64,000 nucleotides of DNA from Paenimyroides ummariense (GTDB taxonomy: Bacteria > Bacteroidota > Bacteroidia > Flavobacteriales > Flavobacteriaceae): contig NZ_FOVI01000005.1 in NCBI RefSeq assembly GCF_900115115.1, forward strand, positions 62,001 to 126,000, written 5' to 3'. The notes beneath the pieces are model-generated. The model had not been told where the DNA came from. It was given only the letters and a program-made list of their open reading frames with translations, and did not search any database. The position numbers and the translations under genes were made by a program. Positions 17,084 to 26,221 of this stretch are shown one piece after another (the stretch's first letter is position 1; each line of letters opens with the position of its first letter).

Positions 17084-19151
17084 ACAAATACTTGATGTAT
17101 TCTGCCATTCCTTCTTTGGCTATCGCTTTCCAAGCCTCTTCAATCAGGATGAGCTTACGAATACCTTTCAATCGGCGCATCTTGTTGATGAACACCTCCA
17201 TAATGATGATGGTCACAATGGGAAAGAGGATTTTGTGGTCTTTAATCGCATCAATCTCAAACACGATAAAGCGTTTGGAAAGCAGGTCTAACTGCTTGTT
17301 GGAGTTCAGCAGGTAATCATATTCGCCACCCTTGTAATAGGGTTCGAGTACGTTCAGGAAGTTGGCAATGTCAAAGTCCTTTTCCCTGACCTGCTTTTCT
17401 TCCAGTACCTTGCGGTAGTCGCCTTTTACATACTCATAGAAACCGTTGAATGACGGGTAAACGTCTTCCGTTTTGATACGTTCGATATAACCGCTTACCG
17501 CATTGGAAAGGGCAACTTCTTCAGAACGGGTTGGCGGCTCATCGTCACGTTTCCATAAGGTCAGTATCAAAGTCTTGATACTTTCCCGCTTCTCAATGTC
17601 GAACACGCCATCATCGGTATAGAAAGGGTTAAAGGCAATGGGGTTATCTTCGGTATAAGTGAAGTAAACACCGTCTTCGCCTTTGGTCTTTCCTTTGATG
17701 AGTTCGCACAAGCCCTGATAAGAGTTACCCGTATCTACCAACAGTACGTGTGCGCCCTGTTCATAATACTGCCGTACCATATGGTTAGTGAAGAACGATT
17801 TACCACTTCCCGATGGACCAAGTATAAACTTGTTCCGGTTCGTAATGATACCACGCTTCATAGGCAGGTCGGAAATATCCAAATGGATAGGTTTTCCTGT
17901 AAGCCTGTCAGCCATCTTGATACCGAACGGCGAGGGCGAATTGTGGTAGTTGGTTTCTTCCGTGAAGAAGCACAATGCAGGCTCAATAAAAGTGTAAAAA
18001 CTTTCCTCACTGGGGAAGTCGCCCGCATTGCCGGGCATACCTGCCCAATACAAAGTGGCTACGTCCGTAGTGTTGTGCCGAGGCTTACACTCCATCAATG
18101 CCAATGCACTACCGCAATCATTCTTTAGCTGTTTCAGTTCCGCAGGGTCTTCCGACCACGCTATAATGTTGAAGTGCGCACGGATTGAAGAAAGCCCGAA
18201 GCTGTGGGCTTCGTTCAGGTACTTTTCTATCCACTCTTTGTTGATTTGGTTGGCACGGCTGTAACGAGCCAGTGAGTGCATATTCCTTGCGGACTTCTCA
18301 AACTTTTGCAGGTTGTCTTCGCTGTTATCCAAAAAAATGTACTGGTTGTAAATGTGGTTGCAGCTTAACAGCAAGCCCACGGGTGCGGCGAATGAAAGGC
18401 GGCAGTCGCTACGGTCGGTAGATAGCTTTTCAAAACGGGTATCTGCCGATACCGTTCCGGGCAGGTCGTCCGTATCTGAAAGTGTATGCAGGCTTAACCT
18501 TTTGTTACCGATGCGTACTTCTTCGTTTCCGAGTGCGATGTCCTGCATTGGTGTTCCGGCTCCCCTCGATAACGTGAGGTACTGTTCCAGTAATCCCTGT
18601 GTATCTTCCGTTCCGATAATGTCCTCTTCGGTCAAACGCCGCAGGCTAACAAAACCGCTATCGTTCACGATACGCTCAAACTGGGCGACCGCCTCCATAA
18701 AGCGGTGTATCGTTTCCTTGTTCCTGATTTCCTTTGGTATCAACGTACCTTTGCAAAGCGAACTGAAGTTGCTTTGCATCCGCATTCTTTCCTTTGTGGT
18801 CTTCGTCAGGAACAGGTAGCAATAATGGTTCAGGAACGGTCGCTCGTTGAAATGGCGTTGATAGGACTTTGATAAAAAGCTCTGGTCTTCGATTGCCAAA
18901 TCGGGCGCATAGCTTTCCTTAATGTACCAATCCTGTTTGTGAATGACCGTAAAATCAGGCAGGGTTTTGATAGCCTTGTGCCAGGCGGAGTGTATGGCTT
19001 CGTATTCCGCAGAAGCTACCGTGAACAGTTCCGGCAGGCGCACTTCAAAGCAGGCGGTAATGTCCGCATCTTTGGATAAGATGCAGTTGTTCTCTACTGC
19101 CAACAAAGGAAATTTATTTTCCAGTGTGGTGGTCTTTGCTACATTTCTCAT
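17084..19151 (-). CDS. traG: TraG VirB4-like ATPase, exon 1 (N-terminal)
   Basis: This supplies residues 1-689 of TraG plus one base of the split codon. Walker A is LGPSGSGKS at about residue 442 and Walker B with LILIEEAWKAI lies near 673. VirB4-type ATPases power assembly of the mating channel at the inner membrane. Without splicing, translation would read into the intron and stop seven codons later (TAG at 17063-17061), giving a protein that lacks the last motor motifs. The start ATG overlaps the traF stop codon by four bases (ATGA). Confidence 0.9.
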
Positions 19152-19477
19152 ACGGCATTCTGTTTAGGTGTGAATTTTAAATAGCGGTGTACAGGCTTGC
19201 GGCAGATGATGTAGCGGGGATGCCTTTTATTGGCTGCAATTTTCATCAGCCCGTGTTCGCCGTACTTCCTGTTGAGCGAAAAGGTCTGCCATATAATGAG
19301 CGAAGCACCGCCTGCTCCGAGGAACAGGCAGATGTAGGAGTTTACGCCTGCCATATACAGTATCATCACGAGGATAAGCGTACCGAGCAGCCCACCTGCG
19401 AAAATGAACAGGTATTGCGCTTTCAGCCCTTTAAATTCCACCGTCCTGCCGATGCCTTTGTTGATATTGTAATTCAT
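19148..19477 (-). CDS. traF: conjugative transposon protein TraF (DUF4133)
   Basis: I start at the ATG at 19477 (MNYNINKGIGRTVEFKG), which matches the DUF4133 family; a longer frame upstream would overlap traE and is unlikely. Two transmembrane helices at about 24-44 and 48-68 make it a VirB3-like inner-membrane protein that works with TraG. It overlaps traG by four bases. Confidence 0.9.
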   Translation of the reverse strand: MNYNINKGIGRTVEFKGLKAQYLFIFAGGLLGTLILVMILYMAGVNSYICLFLGAGGASLIIWQTFSLNRKYGEHGLMKIAANKRHPRYIICRKPVHRYLKFTPKQNAV

Positions 19478-19488
19478 AAGGCAAAGGA

Positions 19489-19794
19489 TTAAAGGAAGAA
19501 TGAACGCAGGATGGTAGCGGCAACAATCAAGAAGATACACGCACCGAACCACGAAGCTGCGGTCTTGCTCGTGTCGGGGTCGCCGGAACTGAATTTGTTG
19601 TAAACCTTAACGCCCCCGATTAACCCGACTACCGCACCGATGGCGTAGATTAACTGCGTTGCGGGGTCGAAATAACTTGTTACCATTTGGGTAGCCTCGT
19701 TGATACCTGCCGAGCCGTTTCCCTGTGCGAACGCACCAATTCCTGACAGCATTGCCACGGCTGCCAGCAAAACTTTTTTTCTCTGTTTTTCCAT
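19489..19794 (-). CDS. traE: conjugative transposon protein TraE (DUF4134)
   Basis: A 101-residue protein with an N-terminal signal (MEKQRKKVLLAAVAMLSGIGAFAQ), one helix at about 44-65 and a second at 83-101. This is the DUF4134/VirB2-like pilin candidate of CTnDOT-type transfer. In this element it now begins the traE-traQ block, because a defence island separates it from traD. A phased GCCA array is 92 bp upstream, so it probably has its own promoter. Confidence 0.9.
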   Translation of the reverse strand: MEKQRKKVLLAAVAMLSGIGAFAQGNGSAGINEATQMVTSYFDPATQLIYAIGAVVGLIGGVKVYNKFSSGDPDTSKTAASWFGACIFLIVAATILRSFFL

Positions 19795-19885
19795 AATTGA
19801 AACACATTAATTTGTTACTGTTTATCCCGCACCTTGCGAGCTTTCGGGACAAATGTCTTGTGGAAAAAGAGGCGTTATAAGAAAG

Positions 19886-19920
19886 TGGCAGTCAAAGGAA
19901 GTGTTTGGCTGTGAGTGGCT
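19886..19920 (-). repeat. phased GCCA array d upstream of traE
   Basis: Plus-strand units TGGCA, AGGAA, TGGCT and TGGCT start at 19886, 19896, 19906 and 19916, each 10 bp apart. Read on the minus strand they are GCCA-type units directed at traE, whose start is 92 bp away. Confidence 0.75.
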
Positions 19921-19983
19921 TTGTTGGTGGGGACTTCCAGAACGGAAGTACAAATGATGGGAGGCTTTTATTGCAATTTACAG

Positions 19984-20014
19984 TTGGTTCAATGCAACTT
20001 TTAAATTACATTTG
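19984..20014 (+). promoter_or_regulatory. promoter of the defence island, with possible operator
   Basis: TTG at 19984-19986 and TACATTTG at 20007-20014 match the Bacteroidota -33 and -7 boxes with a 20-bp spacer. TTGCA (19971) and TGCAA (19993) form an inverted pair around the -33 box, a plausible site for the XRE repressor encoded just downstream. This places the transcript start near 20020 and rules out ATGs before it. Confidence 0.65.
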
Positions 20015-20051
20015 TACATTCATAATAAAGTCAATTTTAATCCTTTTTGAG

Positions 20052-20267
20052 ATGAAAATATCAGGCAGACATATTGGAGAAATGCTGAAGGAAGCCAGAG
20101 AACAAAGACAGCTAACTCAAGAACAATTAGCCCAAAAAGTGGGTAAGAAAAGGAGTTACATTTCTAAGGTCGAAACTGATTATGGCAATAATATCAAACT
20201 TCAAACCCTTAAAGAGATAGTAGAAAAGGGATTTGACGGTACGGTTAAAATTAATTTGGAACTCTGA
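20052..20267 (+). CDS. XRE-family HTH regulator of the defence island
   Basis: This 71-residue protein is almost entirely one Cro/C1-type HTH (IGEMLKEAREQRQLTQEQLA, then KRSYISKVE). I choose ATG 20052 because the promoter boxes lie at 19984-20014. It ends 7 bp before the next gene and is first in the operon, so it probably represses its own defence genes. Confidence 0.8.
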   Translation: MKISGRHIGEMLKEAREQRQLTQEQLAQKVGKKRSYISKVETDYGNNIKLQTLKEIVEKGFDGTVKINLEL

Positions 20268-20274
20268 TTTGTAT

Positions 20275-21171
20275 ATGGATAAATTATTGAAGAACGCTTT
20301 TAAAATGCAAATTCAATCCAAAGAAGGATTTGAGTTCGAAGAATTTATTGATGAACTGTTTCTTTTGAAATATGGCGTTGATAACTATACGCCCATCAGG
20401 AGGAATAAGGATAAAGGCAATGACGGTACTATTTTGCCCGAACAAATGATATTGGCTTGTTATGCGCCAAGAAAATATAGCAAAACTGATTTTGAAACAA
20501 AAGTTTTAGGTGCAGCAAATAAAGAAGGAGATTTTGAAAAATACCAAAAAAACTGGAAAGACAAATTTCCAAATTGGGAAATGTATGTTAACCACGAAGT
20601 GTCACCGGAACAATTTACACTAATTCAGGGTTTAGATGGCGATACTTCGATTAAGGGGATAGACCAAATTCTTTCTATTGTTGATGAACTTGTATCAAGT
20701 AAAAAAAGGAAACTTGCAGCCTACTTAGGCATTGAAAACTTTTTTATACAGGACTATATTCAGGAAATCATTAATGACCTACTGAATGCCTCAAACGAAG
20801 AAGATAAAGCTCTGCATTTCGACAGGAAAACATTAGTCCCTCCCCAAAAGAAAATCGAACTCAACTTTGAACAGGAAGATTGGGATGGGATGAACTCGGA
20901 AATGGTATTGGTTATGGCGGAGTTTAATACGATTACCAATATACTTTCGGGATATAATGATGATGAGATTAATACCCTGAAAAGAAGGGTTATAAATGAT
21001 TACAATAAACTTTCAGGAAATTTCAAGGAGAGATTATATAATCTGACCGACCAATATACAACGACATATGGAAACATTAAAGATGATGAATATGTAAAAT
21101 GCGTAAAATCTATATTGCTGTATATGTTTGAACAGTGTTTAATAGGCAGAAAAACAGAAAATGAACTATGA
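20275..21171 (+). CDS. ABC-3C system effector/C-terminal component
   Basis: I start at ATG 20275 (MDKLLKNAFKMQ). Residues 17-65 show the pattern FEEF...KGNDG...ACYAP, a restriction-endonuclease-like N-terminal domain typical of ABC-three-component effectors. The canonical catalytic E/QxK Lys is not evident, so the nuclease may be altered. The C-terminal 100 residues are helical and would be the family's shared interaction domain. The stop overlaps the next start (ATGA). It belongs with the middle component and the DUF2326 ATPase that follow. Confidence 0.65.
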   Translation: MDKLLKNAFKMQIQSKEGFEFEEFIDELFLLKYGVDNYTPIRRNKDKGNDGTILPEQMILACYAPRKYSKTDFETKVLGAANKEGDFEKYQKNWKDKFPNWEMYVNHEVSPEQFTLIQGLDGDTSIKGIDQILSIVDELVSSKKRKLAAYLGIENFFIQDYIQEIINDLLNASNEEDKALHFDRKTLVPPQKKIELNFEQEDWDGMNSEMVLVMAEFNTITNILSGYNDDEINTLKRRVINDYNKLSGNFKERLYNLTDQYTTTYGNIKDDEYVKCVKSILLYMFEQCLIGRKTENEL

Positions 21172-21458
21172 TATTACCGCAGCCTGAAAGCAATCTTAAA
21201 ACCAACCTTATGGTATTGGGAGCAGATATTATAAGTATTATGGGTAATTCCCCTTTCAAAAACAAATACGTTATCGTGGATGATATAATGAATAAGTTTT
21301 TAAACAGGGATAAAGATAGGACACCCGACCTTTTTCTGTATGCCTTGACCTTCTTGCATACGATTGGCAGCATTGAGAAAAAAGGATATAAAATTAAATT
21401 GGTAAAGAAAGAAAACCAAGAAGAAAATCAAACAAGTTTATTCGACAATGTTAATTAG
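21168..21458 (+). CDS. ABC-3C system middle component
   Basis: A 96-residue soluble protein lying between the effector and the DUF2326 ATPase and overlapping both (by 4 and 11 bp). Size and place are those of the winged-helix-like middle component of ABC-three-component systems. The call rests mainly on this context; the sequence itself shows no catalytic motif. Confidence 0.6.
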   Translation: MILPQPESNLKTNLMVLGADIISIMGNSPFKNKYVIVDDIMNKFLNRDKDRTPDLFLYALTFLHTIGSIEKKGYKIKLVKKENQEENQTSLFDNVN

Positions 21459-23223
21459 AATATATTCAGAAACCAACCTTATAGATGCTGTTCCATTTCA
21501 CAATGGAATAAACATCATATTGGGCAAATACTCTGGGGATAAAGAAGCACGAGGGATTAATGGTATTGGCAAATCTACGTTGGTCAGGCTTGTTGATTTT
21601 ACCTTATTAAGCGGTAAAGCAGAAAAAAGATTTGCTCAAAAAAAGTATGACTTTTTACGTGATGATGAACACACGATTACTTTAGAAATTGAAGTACAGG
21701 AACAAAAATATTTTATCAAGAGGGGCTTTGCCGATACAAAAAAAATATTTTTCGGGAAGCGACCGGATGCTCTTGATGAATATGAAAAATCTGAAATGCC
21801 GAAATTGCTGGAAGGGATATTTTTTCCGACAGAGAACAACGAAGTATTCTTTGAAGGAAAAAGATATGGAACGTTGATGGAATTTTTTGTTAAGGACGAC
21901 TTGCAAAGTCAGCAAAGAGTTGACCCTTTAAATTTTGTTTCTTACAATGCCAATGCAAGAGAAAAGGCATTGTATAATTTTTATTTGCTAAATCTCCCGA
22001 CAAAAACACTTTTAAAATATAACGAAGTATCTTCTGAATACGAAAGGTATAATAATACGGTAAAATCCCTTTCAGAAAAGGTTAAAGCAGATACAGGTAA
22101 AGATATTCAGGAATTTAGAACAGAGCGGTTAAAGATTGAAAAAGACATTGCTGCACTCGAAGGCAGCCTGAAGGAATACAATTTTCTTGCTAATCACAAA
22201 GAAATAGAACAAAAATTAAATCAGGTTATATCTGAAATTAACGAGCAATCTGTCATCTATCATAATACAAACCGGAAATTAGAAAAACTAAAATCCTCTT
22301 ACAATGATGTGTCTTCTATCGACCTGGACAAAATTCGTAAGCTCTACAATGAAACCGTAGCAACATTCGGCAACTTTGTAAAAAGGAGTTTGGATGAAGT
22401 TATAGACTTTAAAAAACAACTACTGACGAATAGGAATAAATATTTGTTGGAAGAAGAAAAGAAATTACAATCATCAATCGACCAGAGTTTAACGCAGCTT
22501 GAAAAATTAGAAAAGAACAGGAGCCAATTATTTTCATTGCTAAAAGAGAGAGGTGCATTGGATAGGATTGAAAGCACTTATGAAAGATTAGTCAATGAAA
22601 AAACACTTTTAGAACGGAATACCTCAATTGTACGAGAAATTGACGAAATAGAAGAGATATTGGGAAACTCCAATATTGTTATCGCAGAATTAAAAAGAGA
22701 TATTGTCAGCGAGCTAAATAAGCAGCAATCATACCTTGATGAGTTGAGATTGTTATTTCAGCAAATTCTTGAAAATGCAATTTATTTAGATGAAGAATTT
22801 GACAACTCTTATTTTAATATCACATTAAACTCTACTTCGCCGAGAAACCAATTGCCTTTTAAAATAAGTTTGGAAATCCCTAAAGCTGATGCGTTAGGAC
22901 AAGAGCGTTTGAAAATCGTAGCGTATGATTTAATGGTCTTTTTAAAGAGCAGGATTGACAAGCGTAATATTCCGGATTTTCTTGTACACGATGGTGTATT
23001 TCACGCCATATCATACAAAACAATATCCAATGTCCTGAACTATATGTACCACAAATCAAACGAGCTGCATAACTTTCAGTATATCCTTACTTTCAATGAA
23101 GACGAAATTGATTTAAACGGGGATGAAAATAAGTTTGGCAAGTTCGATTTTGATTGGTCTAAACAAGTGATTGCTGAATTCTCAGATACCGAACAGGAAA
23201 CAATTTTTAAACGATTTTTTTAA
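21448..23223 (+). CDS. ABC-3C ATPase (DUF2326, SMC/RecN-like)
   Basis: Walker A is GINGIGKST at residues 36-44. A long coiled coil spans about 190-450. The C-terminal lobe has the DFLVHDGVFHAI segment near 511, typical of the DUF2326 family. Published classification places such ATPases as the sensor/motor of ABC-three-component conflict systems acting on nucleic acid. It is directly followed, with no gap, by the Mrr-like gene. Confidence 0.8.
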   Translation: MLIRIYSETNLIDAVPFHNGINIILGKYSGDKEARGINGIGKSTLVRLVDFTLLSGKAEKRFAQKKYDFLRDDEHTITLEIEVQEQKYFIKRGFADTKKIFFGKRPDALDEYEKSEMPKLLEGIFFPTENNEVFFEGKRYGTLMEFFVKDDLQSQQRVDPLNFVSYNANAREKALYNFYLLNLPTKTLLKYNEVSSEYERYNNTVKSLSEKVKADTGKDIQEFRTERLKIEKDIAALEGSLKEYNFLANHKEIEQKLNQVISEINEQSVIYHNTNRKLEKLKSSYNDVSSIDLDKIRKLYNETVATFGNFVKRSLDEVIDFKKQLLTNRNKYLLEEEKKLQSSIDQSLTQLEKLEKNRSQLFSLLKERGALDRIESTYERLVNEKTLLERNTSIVREIDEIEEILGNSNIVIAELKRDIVSELNKQQSYLDELRLLFQQILENAIYLDEEFDNSYFNITLNSTSPRNQLPFKISLEIPKADALGQERLKIVAYDLMVFLKSRIDKRNIPDFLVHDGVFHAISYKTISNVLNYMYHKSNELHNFQYILTFNEDEIDLNGDENKFGKFDFDWSKQVIAEFSDTEQETIFKRFF

Positions 23224-24036
23224 ATGGCAAACTATCAATTACCTCCTTTAAAAGATGAAAGGTTATTTGAGGAACTCACTTGTGATTTATTCAATTTTGT
23301 AGAGAATACCTCGTCATATGAGAATACAGATTTTCAGACGTTTGGTGTGAAAGGACAAAATCAGAAAGGTATTGATGTCTTTTCTTCTAAAACAAAAACG
23401 GTTATACAGTGCAAATTGAAAAGTATTGGAAGAAAAGATGAAACTATAAGGAAAATTCTAATTCAGGATATAAATACTGATTTAGAAAAAGCAAGGGATT
23501 TAGCGATTGATTTCGACAAATTTGTTTTTGTTTCTACATTTCGTGACGATGCTCAAATACAGGAATACCTAAATCAAATTAAAAAAGAACAGGAACTACC
23601 ATTTCATTTATATTATTGGGGATGGGATACCATAACAAAACATATTGAACAATCAGAGGCTTTATTACATAAGTATTTTCCAAAGTTTGTAAAAAAATCC
23701 AAGCCTATAAAGCCAAAAATTGAATTACCAGACGGAGCGTTAGGCAAAGAGCTTTCCAAGAAGAACTATATTGATTATTTAAAAAAGCGATATGGCGATT
23801 GGAAACAAGTTGAATTAAACAAAAAAGGGGAAAAATTTAATTGGGCTGCATTCACTATTTCATTGTCTAAAAGATATAAAGCATCAGGGATTAATTATAT
23901 TGATGTTCGACACTTTGATGATTTAGCATCGTATCTAAAAAGCCGAATTGATGGTACAATAATGGGAAAAGTGAACAAGTCTAAAGGAATAAAAAACTAT
24001 TCTGTGTTTGAAGAGTTCTCGGAAACTGAAATCTAA
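23224..24036 (+). CDS. Mrr-like restriction endonuclease domain protein
   Basis: A PD-(D/E)xK nuclease core lies at residues 12-70: E16/E17 in LFEELTCDLF, then D51 in QKGIDVF and Q62-x-K64 in VIQCKLK. All expected catalytic residues are present. The C-terminal half (about 165-270) is basic and of unknown fold. It starts at the base after the ATPase stop codon, so it should be translated with the ABC-3C genes and may be a second nuclease of that system. Confidence 0.75.
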   Translation: MANYQLPPLKDERLFEELTCDLFNFVENTSSYENTDFQTFGVKGQNQKGIDVFSSKTKTVIQCKLKSIGRKDETIRKILIQDINTDLEKARDLAIDFDKFVFVSTFRDDAQIQEYLNQIKKEQELPFHLYYWGWDTITKHIEQSEALLHKYFPKFVKKSKPIKPKIELPDGALGKELSKKNYIDYLKKRYGDWKQVELNKKGEKFNWAAFTISLSKRYKASGINYIDVRHFDDLASYLKSRIDGTIMGKVNKSKGIKNYSVFEEFSETEI

Positions 24037-24076
24037 AAATATTGGTAGATTTCAAACTTAAAAACCTTATTTTCTA

Positions 24077-26218
24077 ATGTATATCTCTAAAGTCAGCCTG
24101 GTCAATTATAGGAATTTTGCAAATGCAAGTTTTCAATTCAACAAGGGAATAAATACCATAATCGGAGAAAACGGTTCTGGAAAAACAAATGTTTTTAGGG
24201 CAATAAGGCTGTTATTAGAAGATGCCTCCTTGCAATATGCTTATAAACTGACGGAAGGAGATTTTAACAGGTCTTTGGATAAGGGAAAATGGAAAGGTCA
24301 TTGGATTATTATCAGTGTTGAATTTGATGAGCTTAACGATGAAGAGGCAATACAATCCTTGTTCATTCACGGTGTTGGAGTTGCCGCAGAAGATTATGTA
24401 AAAAAAGCTACTTACAACCTTTTCTTTCGTCCTAAAGCTGACATCAGACAAAAACTTTCCGAATTAGCTGAAGGAGATGCAGTTGGATTACAAACGATAC
24501 TCAATAGCATCACAATTCAGGATAATTACGAAACTTTCTTTACTGGAAAAAGCACTGCTGATTTTAATGACCCTAATGTATATAAGGAACTTGTAGGCGA
24601 TTTTGAAAATGTGGTTTTCCCATCTACGATTGATGCTTCTAAATTTGGCTCTAAAATTCCGCATCAATTATCTGTTTCCAAAGAAATCTCTTTTACATTC
24701 ATCCAAGCCTTGAGAGATGTAGTAAGTGACTTTCATAACAATAGAACTAATCCTTTACTTACTCTATTGAAAAACAAAAGTGGAGAAATCAAAGAGGAAG
24801 ATTACCAACCTATCAGCGATTTGGTTGAGCAATTAAATGAAAGCATTGAAGATTTGCCCGATGTACAAAATATAAGGTCAGATATAAAATCAACCATTCA
24901 GGATGCCGTCGGTCTTACCTATTCGCCATCTTCATTATCCATTAAATCAAGTGTTCCCAATGAAGCCGAAAAATTGTTACAATCATTGAAACTTTTTATC
25001 GGAGAACCAGGCGAGGAATATGAGGGCGGTATTCACGAATTAAGTTTGGGAGGTGCTAATCTAATATTTTTAACCCTGAAATTACTTGAGTTTAAGTATA
25101 GAAAATCAAAAGATACATTTGCCAACTTCCTTATTATTGAGGAACCGGAAGCCCATATACATAACCATATTCAAAAGACCTTATTTGACAAATTGGATTA
25201 TGGAGATACTCAAATTATCTATTCTACTCATTCTACACAAATTTCCGAAGTAAGTAATGTTGAGAATATAAACATCCTTGCAAAGAAATTAAATTTTGCG
25301 GAAGTATATCAACCATCAACTGGTTTAACACCTGAAAGCATCAATCAAATACAGCGTTATTTGGATGCTGTAAGAACCAACCTGTTATTTGCAAGAGGAA
25401 TAATATTAGTTGAGGGCGATGCAGAAGAGATTTTAATACCAATAATGGTCAAAAAAGTATTTGGTGTAAGTCTTGACGAACTTGGAATTAGCCTCATCAA
25501 TATACGAAGTACAGGCTTTGAGAATGTAGCCCAACTTTTCCACGATAGCCGTATAAGAAGAAAATGTGCAATTCTAACAGATTTAGATGATGCGATTTGT
25601 GATACAACTATTAATGACGATGATAGCGACCGATTAAAAAAATACAAGAGAAAAGTTGAGGCATCTAAACAAAAGGGATTAGAACGTAAAGCTAAATTAG
25701 ATGTCTTTGAAGCAGAGAATGATTGGATAAAGGCATTTTATGCTGACTATACTTTTGAAGTTGATTTTATAACCGAAGGCAACGAGGAGGAAGTAATAGC
25801 TATAATTGACCAAGTATATACAGACCAACCAACAAGAGTACAAGCTAAAACTGATATTGAAGATGATGGTGTTGCGGTTTATGGAAAGCGAGTGCTTACA
25901 ATGGCTAAACAGGAAGGTAAAGGTTGGTTTGCTATAATGTTAGGCAAGCATATTTCTTTTAAGACGGAAATTCCAAACTATATAGTTGATGCCATTCTTT
26001 TCGCCAAAGAAACATACTCCAACAATATTATTGCCGACATCATTGAATATAGGATGAACAAACATTTTTATGATGATGATGCTTTGGATTTTTCATCTTG
26101 TAGGGAGAGCCTAACGAAGTATAGAGCCGAAGAAGCAACTTTAGATGACCTTGCTTTTGACTTGGACTTGGTAATACCAGATGACCAGCTATTAACATTC
26201 ATAGATAAATTGAAATAG
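24077..26218 (+). CDS. OLD-family ATP-dependent endonuclease (GajA-like)
   Basis: An ABC-type ATPase domain (Walker A IGENGSGKT, residues 30-38; signature LSLGG near 322; Walker B LIIEEPEAH near 352) is followed by a TOPRIM nuclease domain (VEGDAEE near 445, LTDLDD near 500). With a UvrD-like helicase as the next gene this is the GajA/GajB arrangement of Gabija phage defence. At 713 residues it is longer than the best-studied GajA (about 580), with an extra C-terminal region, so the pair is called Gabija-like. Confidence 0.82.
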   Translation: MYISKVSLVNYRNFANASFQFNKGINTIIGENGSGKTNVFRAIRLLLEDASLQYAYKLTEGDFNRSLDKGKWKGHWIIISVEFDELNDEEAIQSLFIHGVGVAAEDYVKKATYNLFFRPKADIRQKLSELAEGDAVGLQTILNSITIQDNYETFFTGKSTADFNDPNVYKELVGDFENVVFPSTIDASKFGSKIPHQLSVSKEISFTFIQALRDVVSDFHNNRTNPLLTLLKNKSGEIKEEDYQPISDLVEQLNESIEDLPDVQNIRSDIKSTIQDAVGLTYSPSSLSIKSSVPNEAEKLLQSLKLFIGEPGEEYEGGIHELSLGGANLIFLTLKLLEFKYRKSKDTFANFLIIEEPEAHIHNHIQKTLFDKLDYGDTQIIYSTHSTQISEVSNVENINILAKKLNFAEVYQPSTGLTPESINQIQRYLDAVRTNLLFARGIILVEGDAEEILIPIMVKKVFGVSLDELGISLINIRSTGFENVAQLFHDSRIRRKCAILTDLDDAICDTTINDDDSDRLKKYKRKVEASKQKGLERKAKLDVFEAENDWIKAFYADYTFEVDFITEGNEEEVIAIIDQVYTDQPTRVQAKTDIEDDGVAVYGKRVLTMAKQEGKGWFAIMLGKHISFKTEIPNYIVDAILFAKETYSNNIIADIIEYRMNKHFYDDDALDFSSCRESLTKYRAEEATLDDLAFDLDLVIPDDQLLTFIDKLK

Positions 26219-26221
26219 GCT

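Noticed and set aside
17748..18819. Plus-strand open frames of 126 and 155 codons opposite traG
   Set aside because: They oppose conserved VirB4 sequence and lack ribosome binding sites or recognisable domains.
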